From JAEINY01 sp942490535 (GTDB lineage Bacteria; Bacteroidota; Bacteroidia; Bacteroidales; Marinilabiliaceae), in assembly GCA_942490535.1 (NCBI GenBank), contig CALNXQ010000003.1:806001-870000 (forward strand): DNA of 64,000 nucleotides, in the 5' to 3' direction. Under the pieces are notes generated by a model. The model ran no database searches and was not told the origin of the DNA. It saw nothing but the letters and a program-made list of their open reading frames with translations. Shown piece by piece: positions 17,769 through 26,767 of this stretch. A program made the position numbers and the translations under genes. How positions within the stretch are numbered: position 1 is the first letter of the stretch; the number at the start of each line of letters is the position of its first letter.

Positions 17769-18671
17769 ATGCCAATACCCGATTTTCAGGAATTAATGCT
17801 TCCCATACTAAAGGCTATAGCCGATGGGAACCTCTATAAAACATCCGAACTAAAAGAGCTACTGGCTGCAGAGTTCAATTTAACGGAAGAAGAAAGAAGA
17901 GAATTGTTACCCAGCGGAACGCAATCACGTTTTGATAACCGGGTCGTTTGGGCAAAAACCTACCTGGCCAAATCACTTCTTCTGGATACGCCCAAAAGAG
18001 CTCACATAACCATATCTGAACGCGGTAGAGAGGTGTTAAAGAAAGCCCCTGACAGCATTGATCGGAGCTTCCTGATGCAATACGATGAATTCCGTAGGTT
18101 CATCTCGCCGAACAATAAAAGCGAAAAAGAATCTAAAGCAGTTGAGTCTGGCAATAAAACACCCAAAGAAAACCTGGAAGAAGCCCATCAACAAATCAAC
18201 CGCATTCTCAATGGCCAACTCAGAGATGTACTCTCCAGCATCGATCCCTATAAATTTGAACAACTCGTCATCGACCTGTTACAAGCCATCGGATACGGCG
18301 GTAACCGCGCTGAAGCTGCACAGGTCACCAAAAAATCAGCCGATGGTGGCATCGATGGCATCATCAACGAAGACCGCCTGGGATTAGACAAAATCTACAT
18401 CCAGGCCAAGCGCTACTGCAACCCGGTACCCATTCGCGAAGTACGCGACTTTGGTGGTGCCATGCTCGCCCACAATGCAAGAAAAGGTGTCTTTATCACC
18501 ACATCCGAGTTCCCCGATTCTGCACGTGACTATGCCCAAAACATCGACCGCACACTCATTCTCATTGACGGCAAACGCCTGGCGCAGTTAATGATTGAAT
18601 ACAACATTGGCATCTCACCCAAAGAAACATTTGTGTATAAAGAAATCGATTCCGACTATTTTGACAATTAA
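17769..18671 (+). CDS. mrr: Mrr-like restriction endonuclease
   Basis: Type IV-style nuclease that usually cuts methylated or foreign DNA. The N-terminal winged-helix Mrr_N domain (PILKAIADGNLYKTSELKEL, residues 12-95) is followed by a linker and a C-terminal PD-(D/E)XK domain: FEQLVIDLLQAIGYGG, D-G-G-I-D-G-I and the catalytic Y-I-Q-A-K-R. At 300 aa it has normal length. First cargo gene after the backbone, directly upstream of hsdM; only 39 bp separate its stop from the hsdM start and a promoter box lies in that gap. The Mrr gene is therefore probably its own transcript. Confidence 0.92.
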   Translation: MPIPDFQELMLPILKAIADGNLYKTSELKELLAAEFNLTEEERRELLPSGTQSRFDNRVVWAKTYLAKSLLLDTPKRAHITISERGREVLKKAPDSIDRSFLMQYDEFRRFISPNNKSEKESKAVESGNKTPKENLEEAHQQINRILNGQLRDVLSSIDPYKFEQLVIDLLQAIGYGGNRAEAAQVTKKSADGGIDGIINEDRLGLDKIYIQAKRYCNPVPIREVRDFGGAMLAHNARKGVFITTSEFPDSARDYAQNIDRTLILIDGKRLAQLMIEYNIGISPKETFVYKEIDSDYFDN

Positions 18672-18676
18672 CCCCC

Positions 18677-18684
18677 TATTTTTG
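18677..18684 (+). promoter_or_regulatory. Bacteroidota -7 box upstream of hsdM
   Basis: TATTTTTG matches the TAnnTTTG box exactly, 26 bp before the hsdM ATG. A TTG upstream is closer than the usual spacing, so the -33 element is uncertain. Confidence 0.5.
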
Positions 18685-18710
18685 CACCTCGAAAAAAGAG
18701 AAACTGATAT

Positions 18711-20411
18711 ATGACAACACAGGAAGAACAACAATTCTTAAACGACTTAGATAAGAAGCTTTGGACCGCAGCCGACAAACTGCGCTCAACGCTTTCGGCG
18801 GCTGAATACAAGCATGCCGTGCTGGGACTGATTTTTGTAAAGTACGTGAGCGATGCCTTCGACACACGACGAAAAGAATTGGAAGCCGACCTGAGAAATC
18901 CGGAGCACGATTACTATCTGGATCCCGAAGAGTTCGAAACCAACGAAGAATACGAAGAAGAGATCCAGATGGAGCTGGAAGTACGCGATTACTTCACCGA
19001 GAAAAATGTGTTTTGGGTACCCACCCGATCCCGCTGGAAGATGCTGCAGGACAATGCCAAACTACCGGCCAAAGCCGATCTCCCTTGGAACCTAAAAGAC
19101 AAAGATGGCAACCTCGTACCCGATAAAATGAAGAGCGTCGCCTTTTTGATTGACGATGCCCTGGATGCCATTGAAAAAGACAATCCCAAACTGAAAGGCA
19201 TACTCAATAAAACCTATACACGCCTCAACATTGATGACACCAAGCTGGGTGAACTCATCGACCTGGTAGCCACCATCCCCTTTAACCATGGACACCTGCA
19301 CTCCAAAGACATACTGGGCCACGTGTACGAATACTTCCTGGGACAGTTTGCCAGTGCCGAAGGTAAAAAAGGCGGTCAGTTCTACACCCCCAAATCCATT
19401 GTGAGTCTCATCGTAGAGATGCTGCAACCCTACAAAGGACGAGTATACGATCCGGCCATGGGATCCGGTGGTTTCTTTGTGCAAAGCGAGAAATTCATCA
19501 AGGAATTTGGCGGTAAGATTGATAACATCTCGGTATACGGACAGGAGTACAACCACACTACCTGGCAGTTAGCCGCCATGAACATGGCCATACGGGGTAT
19601 TGATTTCAATTTTGGAAAACAACCGGCCGACACCATGGCCAACGACCTGCACCCCGACCTGCGGGCCGACTACATCATGGCCAATCCCCCTTTTAACATG
19701 AAAGAATGGGGACAGGAGAAGCTCACCGACGATGTACGCTGGAAGTTTGGAACACCACCTGCCGGTAATGCCAACTTCGCCTGGTTGCAGCACATGATTC
19801 ACCACCTCAGCCCCCAAGGCTCCATGGCCCTGTTACTGGCCAACGGCTCCATGAGCTCAGCCACCAATAACGAAGGCGAGATTCGAAAAAACATACTGGA
19901 AAACGACCTGGTAGAGTGCATGGTGGCCCTGCCCGGACAACTATTCACCAATACCCAGATACCCGCCTGTATCTGGTTACTGAGTAAAAACAAAACGGCA
20001 CACGACAACAAGCGCTCACGCACCGGTGAAGTGCTCTTCATCGACGCCCGCGAAAAAGGCTTCATGAAAGACCGCGTCTTACGCGACTTTACCATTGAAG
20101 ACATCAAAGATATTGCCGACACCTTCCATGCTTGGCAATCTTCTTCGGACACTGAGCGGAGTCGAAGTGCCGAAGCGTACCAGGACATCCCCGGCTTCTG
20201 CAAATCCGCCACCTTGGATGACATCCGCAAAAACGATTACGTACTCACCCCCGGCCGTTACGTGGGAACCGCTGAGCAGGAAGAGGATAGCGAACCCTTT
20301 GCAGAAAAGATGACCCGCCTGACCACTCAGTTAAAAGAACAATTGGTCGAAGGCAACCGCCTGGAAGCGGAAATCAAAAAACAGTTGGGAGGTTTAGGAT
20401 ATGAAATCTGA
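18711..20411 (+). CDS. hsdM: Type I restriction enzyme, methyltransferase subunit HsdM
   Basis: N6-adenine methyltransferase of a type I RM system. The N-terminal HsdM_N domain (KLWTAADKLRSTLSAAEYKH) is followed by the methylase domain: SAM motif D-P-A-M-G-S-G-G-F-F and catalytic N-P-P-F. 566 aa. The C-terminal region contains a REP-like palindrome read in frame (SSDTERSRSAEAYQ). Ends with an 11-bp overlap into hsdS, so M and S are translationally coupled, as needed for the M2S complex. Its own promoter candidate lies just upstream. Confidence 0.96.
   Translation: MTTQEEQQFLNDLDKKLWTAADKLRSTLSAAEYKHAVLGLIFVKYVSDAFDTRRKELEADLRNPEHDYYLDPEEFETNEEYEEEIQMELEVRDYFTEKNVFWVPTRSRWKMLQDNAKLPAKADLPWNLKDKDGNLVPDKMKSVAFLIDDALDAIEKDNPKLKGILNKTYTRLNIDDTKLGELIDLVATIPFNHGHLHSKDILGHVYEYFLGQFASAEGKKGGQFYTPKSIVSLIVEMLQPYKGRVYDPAMGSGGFFVQSEKFIKEFGGKIDNISVYGQEYNHTTWQLAAMNMAIRGIDFNFGKQPADTMANDLHPDLRADYIMANPPFNMKEWGQEKLTDDVRWKFGTPPAGNANFAWLQHMIHHLSPQGSMALLLANGSMSSATNNEGEIRKNILENDLVECMVALPGQLFTNTQIPACIWLLSKNKTAHDNKRSRTGEVLFIDAREKGFMKDRVLRDFTIEDIKDIADTFHAWQSSSDTERSRSAEAYQDIPGFCKSATLDDIRKNDYVLTPGRYVGTAEQEEDSEPFAEKMTRLTTQLKEQLVEGNRLEAEIKKQLGGLGYEI
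20143..20175 (+). repeat. REP-like palindrome inside hsdM
   Basis: Arms CTTCGG-A-CACT and AGTG-CCGAAG around GAGCGGAGTCGA. The sequence CACTGAGCGGAGTCGAAGTG is of the dispersed palindrome type seen in many bacterial genomes. It is read in frame, adding about 11 Ser/Arg/Glu-rich residues in the C-terminal region of HsdM. Confidence 0.6.
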
Positions 20412-21801
20412 TTGGAGAATTTATAAGTTTGGTGATTTGTTTGATACGGCTTCTGGTTTATCGAAGTCTAGAGAGGAATTTGGATTTGGATCTCCTTTTG
20501 TTTCTTTCAAAGATGTTTTTTGGAATTACTTTTTACCGGATAAATTAGAAAATTTAGCTAATACAAGCGAAAAAGAGCAAGCAATATGTTCTGTAAAGAA
20601 AGGTGATATCTTTTTAACCAGAACTAGTGAAACACCTCACGAATTAGGAATGAGTTCTGTTGCCCTACAGGATTACCCCAATGCTACTTTTAATGGTTTT
20701 ACAAAAAGACTCAGGCTAAAAGACTCTGTCAATGTAAAATTAGATCCAGTCTATTTGGGATATTATTTAAGAAGTAATTTATTCAGACAATCAATTTACG
20801 CCCATTCATCAATGACAACTAGAGCCAGTTTGAATAATTCTGCTATTGGCTCTTTGGATCTTGTATTACCTCCATATGTAGAGCAAATTAGTATAGGGAA
20901 AAAACTAAAAGCACTCGACGACAAAATCGCCAACAACAACCGCATCAACCAAACCCTCGAAGAGATGGCCCAGGCCCTCTTTAAATCGTGGTTTGTCGAT
21001 TTTGAACCGGTCAAAGCTAAAAGGACGGCCATAGAAAAAGGGGATGATCCCCAATTGGCTGCAATGGAGGTGATCAGTGGCAAAACAGCTCAAGCAACCA
21101 ATAATTTTGAAGGCAAAGAGTACAATGAATTGCGAGTCAATGCTGATCTGTTCCCGGATAAACTGGTGGAGAGTGATGCCGATAGCTATCGGCAGGGGTT
21201 GATACCGGAGGGGTGGGAAGCCAGTGCCTTGTCTGAAGTAATAACAATAATGGGAGGCGGTACCCCTAAACGCTCTAACCCTGATTTTTGGGATGGGCAT
21301 ATTCTGTGGTTTTCAGTTAAAGATATTCCTAAAGATTCAGACGTATTCATAATTGATACACAAGAAAAAATTACAGAATTAGGATTACAAAAAAGTTCAA
21401 CTAGAGTACTCGATGAGGGTGCTACTATTATAACCGCAAGAGGTACTGTTGGTAAATTAGGTATAGTGGCATTTCCAATGGCATTTAACCAATCGTGCTA
21501 TGGAATAAAAGGTGCTAATGGTGTTGGAGATTATTTCACCTTCTACAATATGAGAAATTCGATTTCTGAATTGCAGCAAAAAACTCATGGAGCTGTCTTT
21601 GACACTATTACAAGAGAAACTTTCAAGTCAATTCTATGTGTCTTACCAGACAATCAACTGCTAATTAAATTTGAAGAGAAGATGTCAGCTATTCTAGCTC
21701 CAATTAAAAACAATTTACTGCAAAATCACGAACTTTCACAACTGCGCAATACCCTTCTCCCCAAACTATTATCCGGAAAAATAGCACTAAAAACAGAATA
21801 A
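20401..21801 (+). CDS. hsdS: Type I restriction enzyme, specificity subunit HsdS
   Basis: Determines the bipartite DNA target of the RM complex. Two target-recognition domains are visible: TRD1 begins DWRIYKFGDLFDTASG, TRD2 begins EGWEASALSEVITIMGGG. They are separated by the central conserved helix (KALDDKIANNNRINQTLEEM...SWFVDFEPVKAK) and closed by the distal one (SQLRNTLLPKLLSGKI). 466 aa. TRD1 and TRD2 are clearly richer in A/T than the central helix and hsdM/hsdR, which suggests that the recognition domains were exchanged. Coupled to hsdM by overlap. Confidence 0.95.
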   Translation: MKSDWRIYKFGDLFDTASGLSKSREEFGFGSPFVSFKDVFWNYFLPDKLENLANTSEKEQAICSVKKGDIFLTRTSETPHELGMSSVALQDYPNATFNGFTKRLRLKDSVNVKLDPVYLGYYLRSNLFRQSIYAHSSMTTRASLNNSAIGSLDLVLPPYVEQISIGKKLKALDDKIANNNRINQTLEEMAQALFKSWFVDFEPVKAKRTAIEKGDDPQLAAMEVISGKTAQATNNFEGKEYNELRVNADLFPDKLVESDADSYRQGLIPEGWEASALSEVITIMGGGTPKRSNPDFWDGHILWFSVKDIPKDSDVFIIDTQEKITELGLQKSSTRVLDEGATIITARGTVGKLGIVAFPMAFNQSCYGIKGANGVGDYFTFYNMRNSISELQQKTHGAVFDTITRETFKSILCVLPDNQLLIKFEEKMSAILAPIKNNLLQNHELSQLRNTLLPKLLSGKIALKTE

Positions 21802-21953
21802 AGTGGAAAAACAATAAGACAACCCTTAGCCCATGAACCCTGACAAAATAGAATCAGGAGCGCGTAAACCATACTAATGAAGTAGAGCAAAAGAATAAAA
21901 GACTAGAGGCTGATGGAATGAGGAGAGAATTGAATAATCATTAATTCAAGCCC

Positions 21954-23513
21954 ATGAGTAGCACAAACAAACTATCCATCTATCTGATAAAAGATGGAAT
22001 AACTGAATCACAAGACATATTAAATGCCATTTATCAAGACATTCGTATTGAAAATGTTGGCATTTTTTATCATGCTCAGTCGATAATTAAAGCCCCTAAA
22101 TGGGTAACCAGCTTTTTTTCGAACGAGCTGGAAGATCAGACTGTATTGAAAACCTCAACCGCCAGAGGAATACTGCTATGTCCGTTAACCATTAATGGTT
22201 CAGCAGTCACGTTTGTCCTGTGCTTTGGTCAAGGGCGTCACATGCTCAAAAAAGAAGTCATTGAAGAACGTTTTGGCCTTCGTGTTACGCTTAATACCAT
22301 CGACTCAAAAAGTATTCGCTCCATTGAAAAGAATAACATTGCTGCTCTTTCCAGGTTAAGCAAGGACCAAATGAGTAAAGACAGTGAGATAACGGAATTT
22401 GGGATAGATATAGAACAAGATCTGGTGAGAGCAGTAACAGGGAAATCAAACCTGGCTGCATTTGGAAACATCATTACCGGGGCAGATGCGCTAAGTGTTT
22501 CTGTCAAACGAGAAGCCACAGATATCATTGAGTTTTTACATCTCTGCTATGATCAGTATCAAAAGAATGACTATAAAGAGGAATTTGGATGGATTGATCA
22601 GATCGAAGAGGTAAAAGCCCCAAGTCTTAAAGAACGTCTCAACAACGAGTTACTTGTTAAATTAAACAATAAAGAACTAGATAAGATCTGGATGGCTGTT
22701 CCAGAATTAATGGATTGGTCAGATGTGGAGGGTTTCAAATACCTGCCATATCAAAAAGATTTATCGGATGACATTTCATTACTTGAGTTTCTGGAAGCAC
22801 ATACAAATGAATTAGATTCAGTTGCTAAACTAACATCAAGATTTGTACATGCTACTTCAGCCTCAAGTGATACTGAGATCAATCACTGGTCAGTTTATAA
22901 ATGCCTTTATGGTGAAATATCATTAGATGATAAACTATACATCATCAACAATGGGAAGTGGTATCATGTGGATACCGATTTTGTAGAAAAAGTAAACACC
23001 TCATATCAACAGATAGAACTGGCTGACATTGATTTACCGGAATATAATCATAAAAAAGAAGGGGATTACAATTTGCATGTAATTACTGAAAGGGATGACA
23101 TGCTCTGTCTGGATGCTAAAAACATTGCCTATGGAGGTGGTCACAGTAAAATCGAATTCTGTGATCTTCTTACGGGTAACAATCAACTCATTCATGTTAA
23201 ACGGTATGGTGGGTCAAGCGTATTAAGCCACTTGTTTTTTCAGGGAGTTGTATCTGGTGAATTATTTGTTTCAGATGCCGAATTCAGACAAAAGCTCAAT
23301 GAAAAATTGCCGGATGATTGGAAACATCACTCTACCGAATCAAAACCCAACGCAGCTGATTACGAAGTTATTTATGCCATTATCAGCAATGTTGATGAAG
23401 ACCGGCCGGGCTTACCATTCTTCAGCAAAGTTAGTATCCGCAATGCCAAACGTCGATTAGAAAGTTATGGCTATGCTGTTAAATTGAAAAAAATAAGTTA
23501 TTCAAAAAATTAA
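21954..23513 (+). CDS. DUF6119 / TIGR04141 family protein in RM locus
   Basis: 519-aa protein of the sporadically distributed TIGR04141 (DUF6119) family, recognised from its start (KLSIYLIKDGITESQDILN) and its conserved C-terminal part (IEFCDLLTGNNQLIHVKRYG, then SVLSHLFFQG). The D...H-V-K-R-Y-G arrangement resembles a PD-(D/E)XK-like nuclease core, but that is inference. No TM segments. Located between hsdS and hsdR, only 9 bp before hsdR, so it is part of the RM operon, probably as an accessory defence factor. Biochemical function not known to me. Confidence 0.82.
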   Translation: MSSTNKLSIYLIKDGITESQDILNAIYQDIRIENVGIFYHAQSIIKAPKWVTSFFSNELEDQTVLKTSTARGILLCPLTINGSAVTFVLCFGQGRHMLKKEVIEERFGLRVTLNTIDSKSIRSIEKNNIAALSRLSKDQMSKDSEITEFGIDIEQDLVRAVTGKSNLAAFGNIITGADALSVSVKREATDIIEFLHLCYDQYQKNDYKEEFGWIDQIEEVKAPSLKERLNNELLVKLNNKELDKIWMAVPELMDWSDVEGFKYLPYQKDLSDDISLLEFLEAHTNELDSVAKLTSRFVHATSASSDTEINHWSVYKCLYGEISLDDKLYIINNGKWYHVDTDFVEKVNTSYQQIELADIDLPEYNHKKEGDYNLHVITERDDMLCLDAKNIAYGGGHSKIEFCDLLTGNNQLIHVKRYGGSSVLSHLFFQGVVSGELFVSDAEFRQKLNEKLPDDWKHHSTESKPNAADYEVIYAIISNVDEDRPGLPFFSKVSIRNAKRRLESYGYAVKLKKISYSKN

Positions 23514-23522
23514 CCCTATATA

Positions 23523-26500
23523 ATGATCACCGAAGACCAACTCGAACAACAGACCATCTCCTGGTTTCAGGACACCGGATACAGCTACATCCATGGCAGC
23601 GAAATAGCACCCGAAAGCACCACCCCCTACCGCAATGATTTCCGCGAAGTACTGCTCAAAAAAGAGTGTCTGGAAGCCTTGTCAGCCCTAAACCCACAAA
23701 TTCCGGCCCATAAAATTGAGGAAGTCATTGCACAGCTCGCCCATACCGAAGGAATCAACACGGTGGATAGAAACCAACATTTCCACAAAGCTTTACTGTC
23801 AGGTGTGGAAGTGGAATACGAGTCAAACGGCGAAACAGTGAAAGACCTGGTGCATCCCATTGATTTCAGCTCTGTGAGTGCCAATCGCTTCCTGGTGGTC
23901 AACCAATATTCCATTGCCGGTGACAAACACACCCGCCGCCCCGATCTGGTGGTCTTCATCAACGGCTTCCCCATGGCGGTGATCGAACTCAAAAATCCGG
24001 CCGATGAAGAGGCCGATATATGGGATGCCTTCAACCAGTTGCAAACCTATAAAAAAGACATTGAAGACCTCTTTACCTTCAACCAGGCATTGGTCATCTC
24101 CGATGGCACCACCGCCCGCATCGGCTCCTTAACGGCCAATAAAGAACGCTTTGTGCCCTGGCGAACCATCAGCAATGAACACGACCGGCCCCTGGTCACC
24201 TTCGAGCTGGAAAAAGTAATCAAAGGCTTCTTCAAACCAGAACTCCTGTTGGATTACCTGCGTCACTTCATCCTCTTTGAAGCCAACAATGGCAACGGCA
24301 CCATTAAAAAGATAGCGGCCTACCACCAGTTTCATGCCGTGCGCGAGGCCGTGAAAGCAACCATCATAGCAGCCAGCGTACCGGAGATGACCATGGCCGC
24401 CGAACCACGAGCCAATTATGGCAATCGGGTGAAACGGGGCTGCAAAAAGGCAGGGGTGATCTGGCACACTCAGGGCTCCGGTAAAAGCATCTCCATGGTG
24501 TGTTATGCCGGTAAACTGCTGCAGCAAGCGCAGATGCAAAACCCAACCATCGTGGTGGTCACCGATCGCTCCGACCTGGACGGTCAGCTTTTCAAAACAT
24601 TCTCTCAGGCAAAAGACTTGCTCAAGCAAGAGCCGGAGCAGGCCGATAGCCGTGAGGATTTAAGAGATATTCTGGAGTCACGCACGTCCGGAGGCATCGT
24701 TTTCACCACCATTCAAAAGTTTTCACTCTATGCCGGTGAAGAGCGCCACCCCCTATTGAGCCAACGCCACAACATTGTGGTCATCAGCGATGAGGCACAC
24801 CGCAGCCAGTATGGCGATAAAGCCCGCCTCGATACCAAAACAGGGATTTACAAATACGGCTTCTCCCAACACTTGCGCGATGCCCTGAAAAATGCCACCT
24901 TCATCGGTTTCACCGGAACACCCATCGCCTCCACCGACCGCGATACCCAAAATGTATTTGGCGAGTACGTGAGTATTTACGACATACAAGATGCCGTAGA
25001 CGATGGCGCCACAGTACCCATCTATTACGAAAGCCGACTGGCCAAGCTCGACATCAACAAAGCGGAGATTGAAGCCCTCAACCAGGAAGTGGAAGAGGTC
25101 ATTGAAGACGAGGAAGACCTGGTGACCCGCGAAACAACCAAGGGCAAATGGGCCGAACTGGCCAAACTGGTAGGAGCCAAAGAACGCCTCGAAGAGGTGG
25201 CCAACGACCTGGTCAGCCATTTTGAACAGCGCATCCATACCATCAACGGCAAAGCCATGATCGTCTGCATGAGCCGCGACATCTGCGTGCAGATGTATGA
25301 GCAGATCACAGCACTGAAACCCCACTGGCACCACGACGATCCGGCAAAAGGAAAGATCAAGGTGATCATGACCGGGTCAGCTTCCGATAAGGCGTCGCTG
25401 CAGGATCACGTCTACAGCAAGAAAATAAGAAAAGACCTGGAGAAACGCTTCAAAGATGAAAACGATGAACTGAACCTGGTGATTGTGCGCGACATGTGGC
25501 TAACCGGTTTCGATGCACCCCCGTGTCACACCATGTATGTGGATAAACCCATGCGCGGCCACAACCTCATGCAGGCCATTGCTCGCGTCAACCGGGTATT
25601 CAAAAACAAACCCGGTGGATTGGTCGTCGATTACATCGGCATTGCCAACGAACTGAAGTACGCCCTGAAGACCTACACCGAGTCACAAGGTAAAGGTTCA
25701 CCCACCAATAAAACGCAGGAAGCCTACGGCGTCTTTCTCCAAAAGATAACGGCCGTCAGAGATCTCTTCCATGGATTTGATTATAGCCAATACAAAACCA
25801 AACCCCTGGAGTTATTAGTGCCGGCCGCCAACCACATACTGGAGGATCCCAAAAACGGGAAGAAACGGTTTCTCGACCTCATAGTGGCCATTAACCGTGC
25901 CATGGCCCTGTGTGGTACCATGGATGAGGTGCAGCCCTGCAAAATAGAAGTGGCCTTTTTCAATGCCATCAAAGCCACCATCATCAAGTACACCTCCGTC
26001 GATCGCAAACGCCTGGAAGAAGAAAAGAACTCAGCCCTCAAGCAGATTCTCGACAATGCCATTCTGGCTGAAGGAGTAGAGGACATCTTCAAACTGGCCG
26101 GTCTGGAAAAACCCAACATCGGACTGTTGTCCGAAGAATTCCTGGAAGATGTCCGCCGGCTGAAAACCAAAAACTTTGCCGTAGAACTATTGGAGAAACT
26201 GCTCAAAGACCAGATAAAGTCGCATTCTCGAGGTAACCTGGTACAAGAGAAAAAATACGGTGACCGCCTCGTCGAATCCCTGCGCCGATACCACAACCGG
26301 CAGATTGAAACCGCCCAGGTGATTGAAGAGCTCATCCAGATGGCCAAAGACTTTCAGGGCGACCTGGAACGCGAAAAAGACCTGGGTCTTAATCCCGATG
26401 AGATCCGTTTCTACGATGCCCTGGCCAGTAACGAAAGTGCCGTGCGCGAATTGCAGGAAGAAACCCTCAAACAAATCGCCGTCGAACTCACCGAGAAGCT

Positions 26501-26669
26501 ACGCAACAGCACTACCGTAGACTGGAACGTGCGCGACAGTGTACGTGCCAAAATCCGCAACATGGTACGTCGCCTCTTAAGAAAATACAAGTATCCACCT
26601 GAATATTCACAGGAAGCGATTGATTTGGTATTACGCCAGGCGGAGGTATTAGCAGATGGGTGGAGTTAG
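23523..26669 (+). CDS. hsdR: Type I restriction enzyme, translocase/endonuclease subunit HsdR
   Basis: 1048-aa motor and nuclease subunit. The N-terminal HSDR_N nuclease domain contains RRPDLVVFINGFPMAVIELK, with the D...E-x-K catalytic residues. The SF2 helicase follows: Walker A H-T-Q-G-S-G-K-S, DEAH box V-I-S-D-E-A-H-R-S, FIGFTGTPI, and the motif V/VI region MWLTGFDAPP and QAIARVNRVF. The C-terminal helical domain contacts HsdM. Length is normal. With hsdM and hsdS it makes a complete, apparently intact type I system. Confidence 0.97.
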   Translation: MITEDQLEQQTISWFQDTGYSYIHGSEIAPESTTPYRNDFREVLLKKECLEALSALNPQIPAHKIEEVIAQLAHTEGINTVDRNQHFHKALLSGVEVEYESNGETVKDLVHPIDFSSVSANRFLVVNQYSIAGDKHTRRPDLVVFINGFPMAVIELKNPADEEADIWDAFNQLQTYKKDIEDLFTFNQALVISDGTTARIGSLTANKERFVPWRTISNEHDRPLVTFELEKVIKGFFKPELLLDYLRHFILFEANNGNGTIKKIAAYHQFHAVREAVKATIIAASVPEMTMAAEPRANYGNRVKRGCKKAGVIWHTQGSGKSISMVCYAGKLLQQAQMQNPTIVVVTDRSDLDGQLFKTFSQAKDLLKQEPEQADSREDLRDILESRTSGGIVFTTIQKFSLYAGEERHPLLSQRHNIVVISDEAHRSQYGDKARLDTKTGIYKYGFSQHLRDALKNATFIGFTGTPIASTDRDTQNVFGEYVSIYDIQDAVDDGATVPIYYESRLAKLDINKAEIEALNQEVEEVIEDEEDLVTRETTKGKWAELAKLVGAKERLEEVANDLVSHFEQRIHTINGKAMIVCMSRDICVQMYEQITALKPHWHHDDPAKGKIKVIMTGSASDKASLQDHVYSKKIRKDLEKRFKDENDELNLVIVRDMWLTGFDAPPCHTMYVDKPMRGHNLMQAIARVNRVFKNKPGGLVVDYIGIANELKYALKTYTESQGKGSPTNKTQEAYGVFLQKITAVRDLFHGFDYSQYKTKPLELLVPAANHILEDPKNGKKRFLDLIVAINRAMALCGTMDEVQPCKIEVAFFNAIKATIIKYTSVDRKRLEEEKNSALKQILDNAILAEGVEDIFKLAGLEKPNIGLLSEEFLEDVRRLKTKNFAVELLEKLLKDQIKSHSRGNLVQEKKYGDRLVESLRRYHNRQIETAQVIEELIQMAKDFQGDLEREKDLGLNPDEIRFYDALASNESAVRELQEETLKQIAVELTEKLRNSTTVDWNVRDSVRAKIRNMVRRLLRKYKYPPEYSQEAIDLVLRQAEVLADGWS

Positions 26670-26767
26670 GGCTGATTATTATCAAATTTTAGTACGAACT
26701 CGGAAAAAGCGATTCATTTGAAGCAGATAATTTAGAATGTTTAAATGACCATTACAAAATATATAGA

